Made by a program: the position numbers and the translations under genes. From Archegozetes longisetosus (taxonomy: Eukaryota; Arthropoda; Arachnida; Sarcoptiformes; Trhypochthoniidae): DNA of 64,000 nt. Below the pieces are notes generated by a model, which did not search any database, had not been told where the DNA came from, and saw nothing but the letters and a program-made list of their open reading frames with translations. Below are positions 10,537-22,850 of the stretch, in pieces; position 1 is the first letter of the stretch, and each line of letters opens with the position of its first letter. The DNA is taken from positions 3,691,855-3,755,854 of the forward strand of contig JAEMBT020000006.1 in NCBI GenBank assembly GCA_018873245.2. The letters run 5' to 3'.

Positions 10537-13500
10537 ATGTCTCGACCAAGAGCTCTTCAAGTATACAAACCTGAAAATGGAAAATATCGTGTAGATTTAA
10601 AACTTCTAAATTCAGTTCTCGATAAGGTTGGAAACAGAAGAGTTGCCATATATTCAATCAATGGCCCGCTACGTAATGGCAAGTCATTTATTCTCGGGTT
10701 TTTCTTGAAGTACCTCAACAGTAAAGGTACTGGTGATTGGATTTATGATAGACTTGATTCTACATTCACTTTTCGAGGCGGTAGTAAAAGAGAAACTACA
10801 GGTAATATTAGGGCTCGTACCATTATAGTCACTTTTCGTAATTAAAAATCTTTCAGATATTAGACATAGAATTAAAAAATTTTATCACTCTAATTAGTAT
10901 GTAGCTTTAATTATTAAATTATTTATAGATATTCTTTCAAAATTTTAGATTATAGATTTTAGAATTTTTCTAACAGTTTATTTCTGTTCTTGAGAACCTT
11001 AGAATAAACAATTGAGAGGTATTATTGTTATTAGAAAAAAGTTTGCAATTAATTTTAGTAAGATTGAGTTGTGATAATTTGTTTAATCTTATTAAAAATA
11101 TATTTACTGCTATTATAAAATGATTACAACGACTAATGAAATGTGAGCATGATGTCAAGCTGGTTATAAGTTTAACTAAAACTTAATCGAAAATATTTTA
11201 AATGAAGTATCAATCAGTAAATTTATTTGTAAGCGATCAAAATTAATAGCATCATGGATTGCTTTTACTATAGTCAGTATTAAGCACTTAAGCACTTATT
11301 TAAATACAAATACCGAATTATTGATAGTATGAGCTCTTTCCTTTTGATTCCGAGAGTTAGAAAACTGTCATAAGTGAGACTATAGATGTCTTCTATAAAT
11401 TTAATAATTTCATAAAATTATATCTGTTATGCTGGAGATCCCTAGAATCAACTCTTTAGCTATTTACAACTTATATATTTATTATTTTTATTTAATTGCT
11501 AAAGATACTATTTAAAATCAAAATATAAAATTTTATTACTTAAGTTTTACAAAGAAAAATATTGATTAATATATGAAAAACAATTGAATATATCAGTAAA
11601 TTAGTTGATAACGCGAAATTCAACTCGAATAAACTTTATAGTAACTATCATACTCTAAACTTTTATTTTAAGTCAATCAAAAAAATCGGTTCAATCTCTT
11701 AAGAGATCTTTTCTGGTCCATCACTACATCTCCACTCCCTCACTTTCTCTCAAACCTTTGCTTATATTCCTTTCTTTTGCTCTCAATTTTCTCACATTCC
11801 TTTTTTAGAGAAATTGAATCCCGATTGAAATAACATATTATATATCATAAAAAATATTTTATTTTGTAATAGGAAACTAAACTCGCATATAGATGTTTTA
11901 CATAATATAATAATTATTATAAGAAGTTTCTATGACTTGTTTTAAACTAGAATAATTGAAATAACTTCATTTTGCTGCTGTAAAGACTTAAATTATGAGT
12001 CAGCTCATAACATATCGAACACCAAACACAATTTTCGTTAAAATTTGTGAATTCCAGGATTTTCGCAGAAATTTTTCGAGATTTAGTCATATTAGTTGTT
12101 ATAATTGTATTATTGAAAAATATCTTGAGGTTTGTTTTTTTTTATGAGAAACTATCTCTATGTTTTCAGAAATACTTCTAATGCCTAAATATTTTTTTCA
12201 ATTAAAGATGTGATTACGGTTCATTATGGACTTCAGTTTAACAATACATAAGTTCTGTTAACGACCACTTAGGCGCCTAGGATGAGGCGGTTTTGAAATG
12301 TTAAGAATATAATTAGTTCAAAAATTAAATCATATTTCAAATAAGAAAATTTTTATTTAGGAAGGAAATATGTTTTATCATTTAGTTAAAAATTTTCATA
12401 ACCATCTGAATTTTTTAAAGACAATCATAGAGTATAATTTAACGAATTCGAATATCAATGTCAATCAACAACTTTGAGTAATAATGATTTCAATTATTTA
12501 ATTTTGTTATAACTAAGGCCTGAAAGTTATGGCACTATAAATGAGCACTTTGGGTTGGAAAATGGGACTAGAAATTACACAAAAACGTGATTGTTATAGA
12601 ACTAAAATTTCTAATTTTTTTTCAAATTTTATCAAAACTACAATTTTAAGACAAAAATTCATTATAGTAAATTACATTTAACTTTTCGATTGTGCAATTA
12701 AGTTGATTAAACTTGAGAACTTTAGTGGTAATTTACACATTTTATAGAAATCTAGTGTTTCGCACAAATCGAGTTCGAGTCAAATCGGAGTAGATTCAAA
12801 TTCAACTAAAAAATTTGAGTCGAGTCTGCTCAAACCGCGAATTGATTTTATTTGGACTCGTCTCGAGTTTACCCAAAGACTCAAATTCACTGTTATTAAT
12901 AAATAAAGAAAATTTTTGTTTTTTAAATTTTGTAAAGTGGGTACCCTTTTGTATAAAAATTAGCTTTTGTAGGTAGTACGTAAAAATTAAATTCACCTTA
13001 AGCTTAAGAACATATTATCATAATCACAATCGCGATGGAAATAACACTGTAAAATTATAAGACACTTGATCAGAACTTATTTCTTCAGGTATTTTCATTT
13101 GGTCTGAGCCTTTCATTTTCAAGAAAGATGGTCATGAGATAGCACTACTATTAATGGACACGCAGGGCAGCTTTGATAGCGAGACAACTATGCAGGAAAA
13201 CGCTATTGTTTTTGCTTTAAGCACACTTCTGTCTTCATATATAATGTTTAATATCAAAGAACAAGTCAGTGAAGATATGCTACAGTTTCTTCAATATTTC
13301 TCTGGATTCGCAAGACTCGCAGACGAAGTCAATGATGATGAGCCCTTTCAAAAACTTTTGTTTCTAGTGAGAGATTGGCAGAAACCTGACTACGAGTATG
13401 GATATTACGATGATCGAAATGCAATCGATGGAAAAAATTTCAAGAAAGATTTTCTCAACGTTCGAGATTCTCAACCAAAAGAAGTCAAATTTGTACACGA

Positions 13501-14660
13501 AATGATTTTATCGACATTTACTGATGTTGGTGTTTATCTTATGCCACATCCAGGACCTCAGGTAGCCAGAAATAGTAATTCAGATCCCGGTAGTTTCGAT
13601 CCTGACTTTCTCGATCATTTGAAAAATTTTATTCCATTGATCTTCAAACCTGAGAATATTGTTGAGAAAAAAATTGGTGGCAGTTATGTTACTGGGGACG
13701 ATTTGAAGTTATTTGCGAATAAATGGGCCAAAATATTCAAAAGCGATGAACTGCCACCATCGAAAAGTGTATTCGAAGCTACTGCTGAGTTGCAGAATGA
13801 AATGGCAAAGCAAGCAGCGGTTGATAACTATGCAAAGAGAATGAAAGAAATGGTTTTTGCTGGAAATGATTGTGGTCTTGAACCTGATCTATTAGAGGAT
13901 ACACACAGGTTAGTCATAAATTTCATAAAGATACCCAATATACTCAAAAGTGCTTAATGCTCGAAAGTCTAAGATGCTCGAAAGTTCCCATGAATATCTT
14001 AATATACCTTCAGTACTGAAAAATAGCTTTAACACCGGTGAATACTAAAAGTTAATCAGTAAATACCATATAAATTCTTATCTCTTAAATTTTAAATTAT
14101 AAAATCTGCTAAAATATCACTTGAATTTCTACGAATCTGTCTCAACTATACTTTTTTGGGATATTTTTCGAAGGCAAATCCTCGGTGAGAGCATCGAGTT
14201 ATATAATAGTTTCCGTAAGATCGGTGGAAAACAATACGAAGACGAATATAAAGCTAAGATCATTGAGGAGATCAAAGTTCAATACCAATATTTCATCCAA
14301 CTAAATAACGGTAATCTTCGCATCAAAGATGTTACAAAGTCTATGCAGGATAAATGTGATGAACTTATGAGAGAAACTGAAGAGAATAAACAGAAGCTGA
14401 TGAATCTGAGAGATGAACAACAGGCTGAAAGAGAAGAACTCATCCGTAAAATCGAAGAAAATAACAAAAATTTTGAGAGCACTAAGTCTGGCTATGTGGC
14501 TGAAATGGATATTTTGCGTAGAGAAATCACATCCACGAGACAAGAACTGAATAACGTTAGGTCTCAAGGAAGAGGTAGGTCTATATTTAGAGCACTTATC
14601 CCAATCTATATTCTGCAATACACTATTTTTATAGGTGGAGGTGGCTGCACTATTCTCTAA
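10537..14660 (+). CDS. Atlastin-like GTPase 2 with C-terminal CaaX box
   Basis: Four exons (10537-10801, 13089-13908, 14174-14574, 14635-14660) give 503 residues. The donors are ACAG|gtaata, CACAG|gttagt and AAGAG|gtaggt. The acceptors are cttcag|GTATTT, ttcgaag|GCAAAT and ttatag|GTGGAG. All phases agree. Motifs: P-loop GPLRNGKS, GGSKRETTG, DTQG, RDW and LMPHPG, then the middle helices with SIELYNSFRKIGGKQYEDEY, which match the atlastin three-helix bundle. About 100 residues of charged coiled coil replace the membrane hairpin. The last mini-exon adds a glycine run and CTIL. C-a-a-L is a geranylgeranylation-type box; vertebrate GBPs end in comparable boxes. Intron 1 (2287 bp) interrupts the switch I threonine-glycine and is absent from gene 1, while the second intron position is shared. 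If the last intron is retained the frame stays open, adding a hydrophobic 20-residue insert before the same CTIL. AATAAA is at 14908-14913. Confidence 0.9.
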
Positions 14661-14907
14661 TTTCTCAATCATGTATTTTTCAGTTTCTTGGTTACAAGAA
14701 ATATGTTCAGGAATAGTTTGTGCATTGGGATCAATTTCAAGCGTGATTAGTAGTGCTAAAATTTTAAGAGGATTACTTAAATGAAAGATTAGAACAAAAA
14801 ATATGAGTTTGAATCTTTCAACACAAAGTTGTTTGTAAATTTCTCTTTTATATGTTAATGTATTAAACCAATGTATATTAAAAATAATTGCTTAGCATCA
14901 ATGGATC

Positions 14908-14913
14908 AATAAA
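14908..14913 (+). promoter_or_regulatory. Candidate polyadenylation signal of GTPase gene 2
   Basis: AATAAA about 250 bases after the stop codon, the first good match in the 3' flank. Confidence 0.4.
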
Positions 14914-16665
14914 GTAAATATTAAATTAACTCTAATTTGTTCAAACATTCACGAGTTTTATTGAACAACTTTAAATTAATCTTTAGAGATAAGCAAAGAT
15001 TTTTGATCAAAAAAAATTATTATATTAAACTGTCTTAATTTTCCTCTTTAATTAGAGCAATATATAGCGTCACATGGAAAAATAATTGACCGTTTCATAT
15101 AACTTGACATGTTTAAGGTAGAAGAATAATTTGCGAAATTATTTGGTGAACAACTCGCTGAAAAAATTAGGCTAACGATCCGAATGATTAATATTTTTAG
15201 ATCTATGACATCAACTTCACAAGAAAAATATTTCATCTACAATATGATGAATAGAATTAGTCGAAAAATTCTATGTAACGATGACTGTTTACGCATTCTT
15301 ATGTAAACTAACGGACAAAGGTCTATATTTCAAAGAATTTGCACAATTTAGTTAATTGGTTTTACTTTAGAAAATGAAATTTATTCATTACAACCATGGT
15401 TTATGTAATCTATTTATCCGAAGTCTCTATCATTCATTTATTTTTATGTCGAAACTTTGTTTATGTGGTCGAATACAATTTCTTATAAGTTTCTTATTTG
15501 GAGATCAAGTGCGAAACGTTTTCTGCAATTTTAATAAACAGTTAGATTTCGAAATAATTCTCTACATGTAAACCATGTTCCACTAGAATTTATGAGATGA
15601 ATTGTTTTCATGTGTAAAAAAATTTAATGCGCGTACTGTCTAGACCTTTAAAGATAAAAGTTCAAGTCACAATATTTGTCATGTTTGCTTTTAATCATTA
15701 GTGGGAAAGTCCTGTATAGAGTGATTTAGAAGAAACCCCTCACGAGAACAGCTACGGGAACAGGTCGTTTGATATTTTTTTCTAAAAATAGAAGATGTAA
15801 TAACATAACAGATCGTACGGATAGATAAAGTTTTGAGTCTTCTTATTTTCGTAGAAATATAAGATGAAGAGTAATTTGAATTAGATAAATAAAGTATTAT
15901 CCAAAGTGTTTGTCTCAAAAATATGGGCATCTATTGTTTTCGCTTCAAATATTTTAGCAGACCTTCATATTACTGGTGAACTTTATGAAAACAAGGTTTC
16001 TGATTATGAAAGAATAATTTGCTATATGAGAGGAAAGCGATTATTCGCTTTGAGATTTCTTAGCTTCAAAATAATATTTTTAATTTAATGGATGATTAGA
16101 CTCTATTCAATAAGCCAAATAATACTAACAATATATAAGATATAATTAAAGAATAATGGTAGTAACACAAAATTCTATGTATGATATACACCTAAATAGG
16201 TTTATAATGAATCCTCACTCACAGTGAATGTATTTGGCTGCACAGAACCCCTTAAACTCACTTCGCTTTACGGATTAGAGTATATTTTTTAGAAATATTA
16301 ATAACTAAAAATGATTCGAATAACTGATAATAAATTAACAAATTGTAAGAAATTAACGCTTAATCATAATTTCCCACAAAATAAATAATAAGCAAATCCG
16401 AGCACAAGAATTATTGGAAAAATTTTACTATTCTTCTATTTTGACAAAAGCAATATGAGGAACAGTTCCCCATGTGCCAGCCTTGAGCTGAAATGAAAAT
16501 AATTTAAAGTTAACTATAAATAATTGATTAAACTTTAATCATGAAGCTTCGATAAGTATTTCCCTATACTAAAAGTGGATGGCAGTAACAAGAGACCATT
16601 CTTACATATTTTAGTTGATGTCAATGATGTCTGAGCCATGATGATTACTCTTAAATTGTACGTTC
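14914..16665. other. Intergenic space between convergent genes
   Basis: This lies between the + strand GTPase gene 2 and the - strand transporter gene. Short open frames on both strands (for example 15374-15571 and 15906-16088) show no recognised motifs, and I treat them as chance. Confidence 0.4.
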
Positions 16666-19600
16666 TTAATTATTTTCTTTATTTTTCGATTTATCTTGTT
16701 CACTTATACCCCATGACTGTAGTTGTGCGGTTGAAAAAAATACATGAACAATTTGTGTGAATATATATATACCAGCAGCTATGTAGAAAACATACGACCA
16801 ATTTGCCAGAGTTTGCTTTAAAAAAAATATACAGATTATGTTGATTCGCGAAAACAGTGTTTTGCGTAAATTACTCCATTAGAATAAAAAGTTGCGGCAA
16901 CATATGGGGCTATGAATCCTGGAGTATTACCAACGGAGTTAGTAATACCCATAAGAGTAGCTGCAAAATCAGGTGCCATATCGACGTGATTCGAATTGAA
17001 ACCAGGATAACAGCAACCATTTAGACCCATTGCCATAATGAAAAATACTATACTTAGAGTTGTTTCGCATTTTGAGAGCGCGACTGCTATCATACATAAG
17101 GCTGGCCCAAAAAAAGCTGTCAAAAATGAACGTTTAAATAAATACCATAAAGATTCATATGCTTTATGGTTACATACCGATAGAATTGTTAACTTTTCTG
17201 ATGACAGTCGCTGAAGCTATTTCTTTTTGCCTTATTCTATCGCTTATGTAAGAAGCAATCCATGAGACAACTGCTTGCGCTATGTATGGCAGACTTGATA
17301 TCAGACCATTCTTTGTAGAAAAGTACAATTTTTTTTGAGTCAATATGTAGTCTGACTGGGTTATTGGCAACTTGGTTAAAGACAAACAGAACTTGCTTAC
17401 TATGCAAAAAGGGCGTAAATGTTGATAATATCAAATTTTAGAATTTTAGGCCAATTTGCCTACTAAAAAACTCTCTATTTAACTTTACAATTAAAATTTT
17501 AGGAATGTTAATATTTTAAAAGAAATATTTTAATCTTAAGGCGTATCTAATATTAAAACTTTGAAATACTTTGCAGTCAAGGGCGTATCATATTTCTATA
17601 GGGATTTCTCGTAGAACTTTAAACTTAACACGTTTACAAAAAACGTGTTGAGTAATTCATATAAAATTCAGTCATAAAGATTTGCATTATAAAGAATTTG
17701 ATATTTTAAAACTAAAATCAAAGAGATATTTGCAATCATGTATTGATAAAAAGTCCTTAAACTTATTAGAAAGATTCCCCGTCAAAAAGAACTGCGAGAA
17801 ATTTGTGAAACGGAATTTAAGGATATAAAAAGTTTGTTCCCATATATGAATGACTCAAAGCAAACATTTTATAAGAATTTAACCGTTAATCCTGTAACTG
17901 ATTTGCAATCAGAAGTAACCGAATTTTAATGTTTTTTAATTAGTAATAAATACTGAATAAAATCATTTTATATTATAAAATTTTCACTTTCTTTAAATTA
18001 TCTCTAAGATACGCCTTTCACAGTATACGCTCGCAAAGGTTTCGGAGATCTAGATCTACTGAAGTGCTATGCATGAGGGGCGTATGTATAATAGACTAAA
18101 AGCTACAAATTTTTTGTAAAAATTAACAACTTTTTATGAATCCTCATATTTAATTTTATTTAAATGCTTATTTTTTGGGTAATTCAGTGGTCAGATGACG
18201 GCGCAGCAAAAGTTTAAAGTTTAAATACCAATATCTCAAAAGTAACTTTTATTAGTTACGCCCTTCACGCATAGTAAGCAAGAGAATTATAGGCAACTTA
18301 TTTTCCATGCACCAACCTGTTGCCTATAACAGGGTCAGACTGAATTTGAATTATGAGAATTTACTGTTTTGATATCCATGTGTAGGATTTTTGTGAAATA
18401 AGTCGGCAATAATGTCAACACAGTCAAGAATCCCCAATTCTGTCCAAAATGTGTTATAGTGAGTGCATAGACTGGTATTGAAGTGAAAATTGACTTCCAT
18501 GGAACTGTTCTTAACTTTAAAAAAGCGAACAATAGTCTGTTAAATAGGTATTCCAAAAAATCTCATTTAGATGCCTATAAAGTAATTGCATATTCAAATC
18601 CCTTTATTAGAAATAGATATTAAAATGATATTCTGGTATTATATAGTATAATCGCCCCAAGCTTTATCTTCTCAGCGCTTTGGTAGTCCTGATATTCAAG
18701 TGGCAGCGCTTTGTAAATGAAATTCACGAATAACTTAATGATAAGCGACTTTCAATCAAATTCATTACAAATCTTTATCCTTATTTGGCTTTTTGATTCT
18801 AGCGGTTCAGCCGCAATCGCAGAGGCTCAAATCAGGAATATATTCCTCCCATCGATGTCTAGTCAATAAATTCTTTAAATGTTGACACTTATATGATCTC
18901 GCATTATCCTATAATATTATGGAGTGTTGAATTCAATGTTTTTGTATATAAGAAAGTATTACTGTTTCCAAAAATTGAACATATTGTTTACAGTTTGGTA
19001 TCTTAGAAGCATTGATAGTCCAGTAGCTGATTTTGATAAAAAGCTGTTACTATTATCTACTTCTAATCTCTCAACGATGTTTAATTCAGTGGCCTAAAAT
19101 TAAAGAGCATTTGGTAGATTTAAATTTTAAGTTTGAAAATCAAACATGTCTCCTTTTTAGGATATCAATATTTATTTGAAAAGGAAACGTCCTGAGGGCC
19201 ATAACTTCTTACCCATGTTTAATCGATAGCTATAATTCTATGAACTTGAGATTATGATCATATCTTTAAAGATGTTTTATTGATAAATTAACTCGAATTC
19301 TATTCTGTTCAGCCTTAAAGTGTATGGTAGCCAATGTGATGGCACTTTGGGCATATTTAGTTTCTTTGAAAGTGATTGAGTACTTACTGATCCCTAACCG
19401 AAAAGCTAATTCATCTATGGTCCAACATCTTTGTCCGTCTATGAGCCTTCAAGTGAATGTTGATGTTCTTCATCTGTAGCAATGCAAGGTCTCCCACTGC
19501 ATGGTTCATCTTAGCTTATATATGCCCTTCATCCCGAAGCTTATGGTAAAGGTTATATGTCCTATCTTTATTGCATTTCTACCGGCTATTTCAATTGGTA

Positions 19601-21576
19601 TTTGGAAATTTGAAGGGCAGTAGAGCCCAGTAGTACATGGCACTTTATAAACGCATTCTGTCCTTCATTGGTAACATCGGCCCGAAGAGGTTAATATTTG
19701 GGACTATTATTATATCATTGATAATAAGCAGTGAAATTAAAGTGGTCTACACCGTGAAGCAGTAAATTAAAAATTGCCCAATAATTTGTCGTAAAAATAT
19801 TTATTACATTATTCACTGATAAGATATGAATATGCAATTACTTTTCAGCCGCCTTAATAACTCAATTCTATAATTATATTGATAAATATTGTAATTAAAT
19901 TCTTCGGATGTGCAAGATAACTATCTCATAAAAATTTAATCTTAATGAGGGGGTTTCCATATGTATAGCTAGGGTGATCAGCTTTAGCCTATTCGAAAAC
20001 TGGACACAAAGTATTGAAAGAGAATAATCGTAGAGATTTGTCTAGAACTCTTTTAATACACGATTTTGTAACTAAGTTTTGATTTAATGTGTGATTTAAA
20101 GCTCATATTTCGTACAAAATGATATTTTTGACTAGAATGAAAAAGGCTTTATAACTAATAAATTATTTCCACAAACAGCTATACGAGACCAAGTATGAAA
20201 TCATGAATAAATACGAAATTGTGCTTTACATGGTGGTTTTCTATTTGGATAAAAGTCGCCAAAATGCATTTTTATCTTCATTTATGTTTTCACTTCGATT
20301 TGATTTAAAAAGCTAAAACTTCAGCTATTGTAGTATTCATTTGTAAATAAAACGAACTATATCTAATTTTATCTTTTCGAAAAAAACTAGATTTTCAAAT
20401 TTCAACACAGGGGTTGAAACTGTCTAAGTACTTAACAGATTGAAAACCTTATATACAATTTATCTAAGTGTAAGTTTTGAAAATTATACTGCTAAACCCA
20501 CATGTTAAACTTTAAAAGTGAAAAAAGTTCAGTTACTATGAAAGTCCAAATGAGAATTTTATTTTCTTCTTGATCTTAATATACGTATCTAGAACTAAAG
20601 AACAATGTTGAGGAAAACAGAAACAACTAAGATCATTTGGTTGGTGGAGGACAGCTTTCATAAAACGTTATGCAACAATAGAAGTAAATATGTATAACGT
20701 GATTGCTTAATTGAATAACAGTTTCAAAAGAGTAATTCTTTCAAAACTTGCAACATGTTCGTGATTATCATGATTATTATATACAGATCACACAATATCT
20801 GGAAATTTTACTCACATTGGATGTCTTTTCATCTCCTTGTCCTCTGCTAATAAACTCGACTTCTTTTGGGAAATATACGGGTGACACTCAGGTGTCTCGA
20901 AAACAAATAGAACCCAAAATACAAACCAAACGCAGCCTGCAATACCTAATAGATAGAAAATCGCAGGCCATCCACCCATAAAAGTTCCATCACATAGATA
21001 TCCAGCCAAAGGCATCGTCACAACAGTACCAATGGCTGAACCAGAAAGGATAATAGAAGTAGCTCTACTTCTCTCCATTTTCGGCATCCATCGAGCGATC
21101 ATAGCATTCATGCATGGAATGATCACACCTTCAGCTAATCCCTGGCCGAATCTAGTTAGAAAGAAGGGAATAAAACCCAAGCGTGCAGCTCCGGGTCCAA
21201 GTAGCGAAAGAATAGCTGTAATCAAAATACTTCCACCGAATATCCATTTGGCTCCAAATTTTTCCGACAGGACTCCAGCAGGTATTTGTGTTATTATATA
21301 TCCATAGAAAAATGCACCTAAAATGATAGCCTGTTGGTGATCATCCCAATCGAATTCGCCTCTCGTGTAAGAATTTTCATGTAGATTATCGTCTCCGAGA
21401 CATTCATGACCTAAGCTTTCTGTTGTGTTATCATGTTTGACCATCGCTACTATTGCCACACCTAATACTCCTTTGAAGCCATAGACTAGACATAATCCTA
21501 GGAATGTTAGGAATACAAATATAGCTCGTGCAGGTATATAAGAATAGCACAGTTTTCCATTAGATCTTGCTGTCAT
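16666..21576 (-). CDS. SLC17-like (sialin/phosphate cotransporter) MFS transporter
   Basis: Five exons on the minus strand: 21576-20816, 18536-18365, 17310-17178, 17116-16875 and 16815-16666. They give 485 residues, with GT-AG junctions and matching phases at all four introns. It is a 12-TM major facilitator of the SLC17 anion transporter family, usually plasma-membrane, lysosomal or vesicular. Evidence: a first TM, then a large loop with an N-glycosylation sequon (DNTTES); GYIITQIPAGVLSEKFGAK in the TM2-loop-TM3 signature; RFGQGLAEGV in TM4; MERSRATSIILSGSAIGT between TM4 and TM5; and ITHFGQNWGF in TM7. The last exon has NWSYVFYIAAGIYIFTQI and a short Lys/Asn-rich tail. Length is normal for the family. 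The substrate (sialate, phosphate, glutamate or another anion) cannot be told. Intron 1 holds a mariner relic and intron 2 is mostly a transposable element. Confidence 0.92.
17392..18282. mobile_element. 891-bp inverted-repeat element filling intron 2 of the transporter gene
   Basis: The left end CTTGCTTACTATGC is followed by AAAAAGGGCGTAA. The right end, reverse-complemented, reads CTTGCTTACTATGC followed by GTGAAGGGCGTAA. Flanking AGAA occurs on both sides (17388-17391 and 18283-18286), possibly a 4-bp duplication. GGGCGTAT recurs inside at about 17580 and 18078. No coding sequence is seen. The element makes up most of the 1054-bp intron. I cannot name the superfamily. Confidence 0.65.
19290..19570 (-). 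pseudogene. Mariner transposase relic (N-terminal region)
   Basis: On the minus strand one frame reads GRPCIATDEEH and another reads WTIDELAFRLGISKYSI. Together they match the mariner layout GRPST.TDEE ... TIDELA..LGIS.GS, the second helix-turn-helix region. The frames are offset, with stops between them. No catalytic domain or terminal repeats were found. It lies in intron 1 of the SLC17-like gene and cannot be functional. Confidence 0.65.
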
Positions 21577-22819
21577 TTTATTTAATTTTGTAGAATTAAA
21601 TAGTTAACTAACACCAAATATTTGCAGTCAACTTTTACTAGAGTTTTGTTTATCAGTTAGAATGATAGAGAGTAGAGTATTTTATTTGAAAATATTTTTA
21701 CAAAATTTTTATCTTCAGCATAAAATTTTATAAGTCTTATATCTTAAACGTTTATTCGTTTATTGGCTTTATTATCTAATTATATTGTTCATTAAAAATC
21801 TAAGAGATGAAAATACTTAGTAGTATCATTTCACTTACAATAACAAGATTGTAAATTACAGAAAAAGCTCGTTTGCTATTCATTTTTAAAATGTGAACTA
21901 TTACTGCGTACTTGTACTGCTTTAGCTATGGACGAGAAGCGATTATTTTTTCAAATTAGTTTCAGTTCCTAATTCAACATATTTCAAGTTGAAACTGACT
22001 TCTGATTGATTTTGCTGAATTGATTAGTCTAATAATAGATGTGGAGAAAGGTTATAGTTTTTAACACACAATTAATTCAAAATTGTCTCTTACTAAGTTC
22101 CATAAGACTAGAATTTTTACAAAATGCAAGATTTGTGTTTCAAAATGAACACAAATAACATGAAAATAAAACTTGGCTTTATTATTGTGTAGCCTAGACT
22201 TGGGTACTAGGAGTGGTTTTCTAATGACCTTCAACGAATTATCTGAATTAATTTTTATATTAATTTATCGGTCTCAAAATTTTGGAAAATTTTAGAACAA
22301 CGCATTTCTAATTAAAAATTAATAATTTATTGCAGCTTCTCTTTAAAATTAAGCGACAAGTTAATTTAAAGTCGAAAATCTTCATTTACCATTTACAGAT
22401 ATATTGTCTCCAAGAGCAGGGTTAAAATGATAGAAAATGAGTGTAGATCAGAAGCAAACGTTGAATTAAAAAATGAAACGACTTTGTAGGGTAAGAAAAT
22501 TCATTTTTGTTCATAGCTCGAATGAAACTATAGCAACTAAAGACCAAGTATTTTAGCATAAAATTGAGTTCTTGATGCAAGTTTATAAATTAGTATCAAA
22601 AAAATATTTCTCTTTAGACAAGCTCTAGTAAGAAAAACTTCAGTACAATTTTTACACTGCAAATCATCGGGAAAATGACTTAAACTATTTTATTCATACA
22701 GTGAAATATTTGGAAAAGGCTTGCGTATTATCATGAAAGCAAAGCCTGCAGCATAAATATCAATTTCTTTACCGCACGTTTCGCTATTGATCCTAAAAAC
22801 GGATTGAACAGTTTATATC

Positions 22820-22850
<31 letters not shown>

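Noticed and set aside
13909..13957. Reading GTPase 2 on past CACAG to the stop at 13955-13957
   Set aside because: Comparison with gene 1 shows a splice donor (gttagt) at the same position, and the middle-domain helices continue in the next exon.
19975..20410. Further hAT MITE starting TAGGGTGATCAGC
   Set aside because: The left end looks right, but no matching right end or 8-bp duplication could be found.
22819..22849. Poly-A run as the tail of a retroposed gene
   Set aside because: No coding or RNA-like body precedes it on the + strand, and no target duplication is visible.
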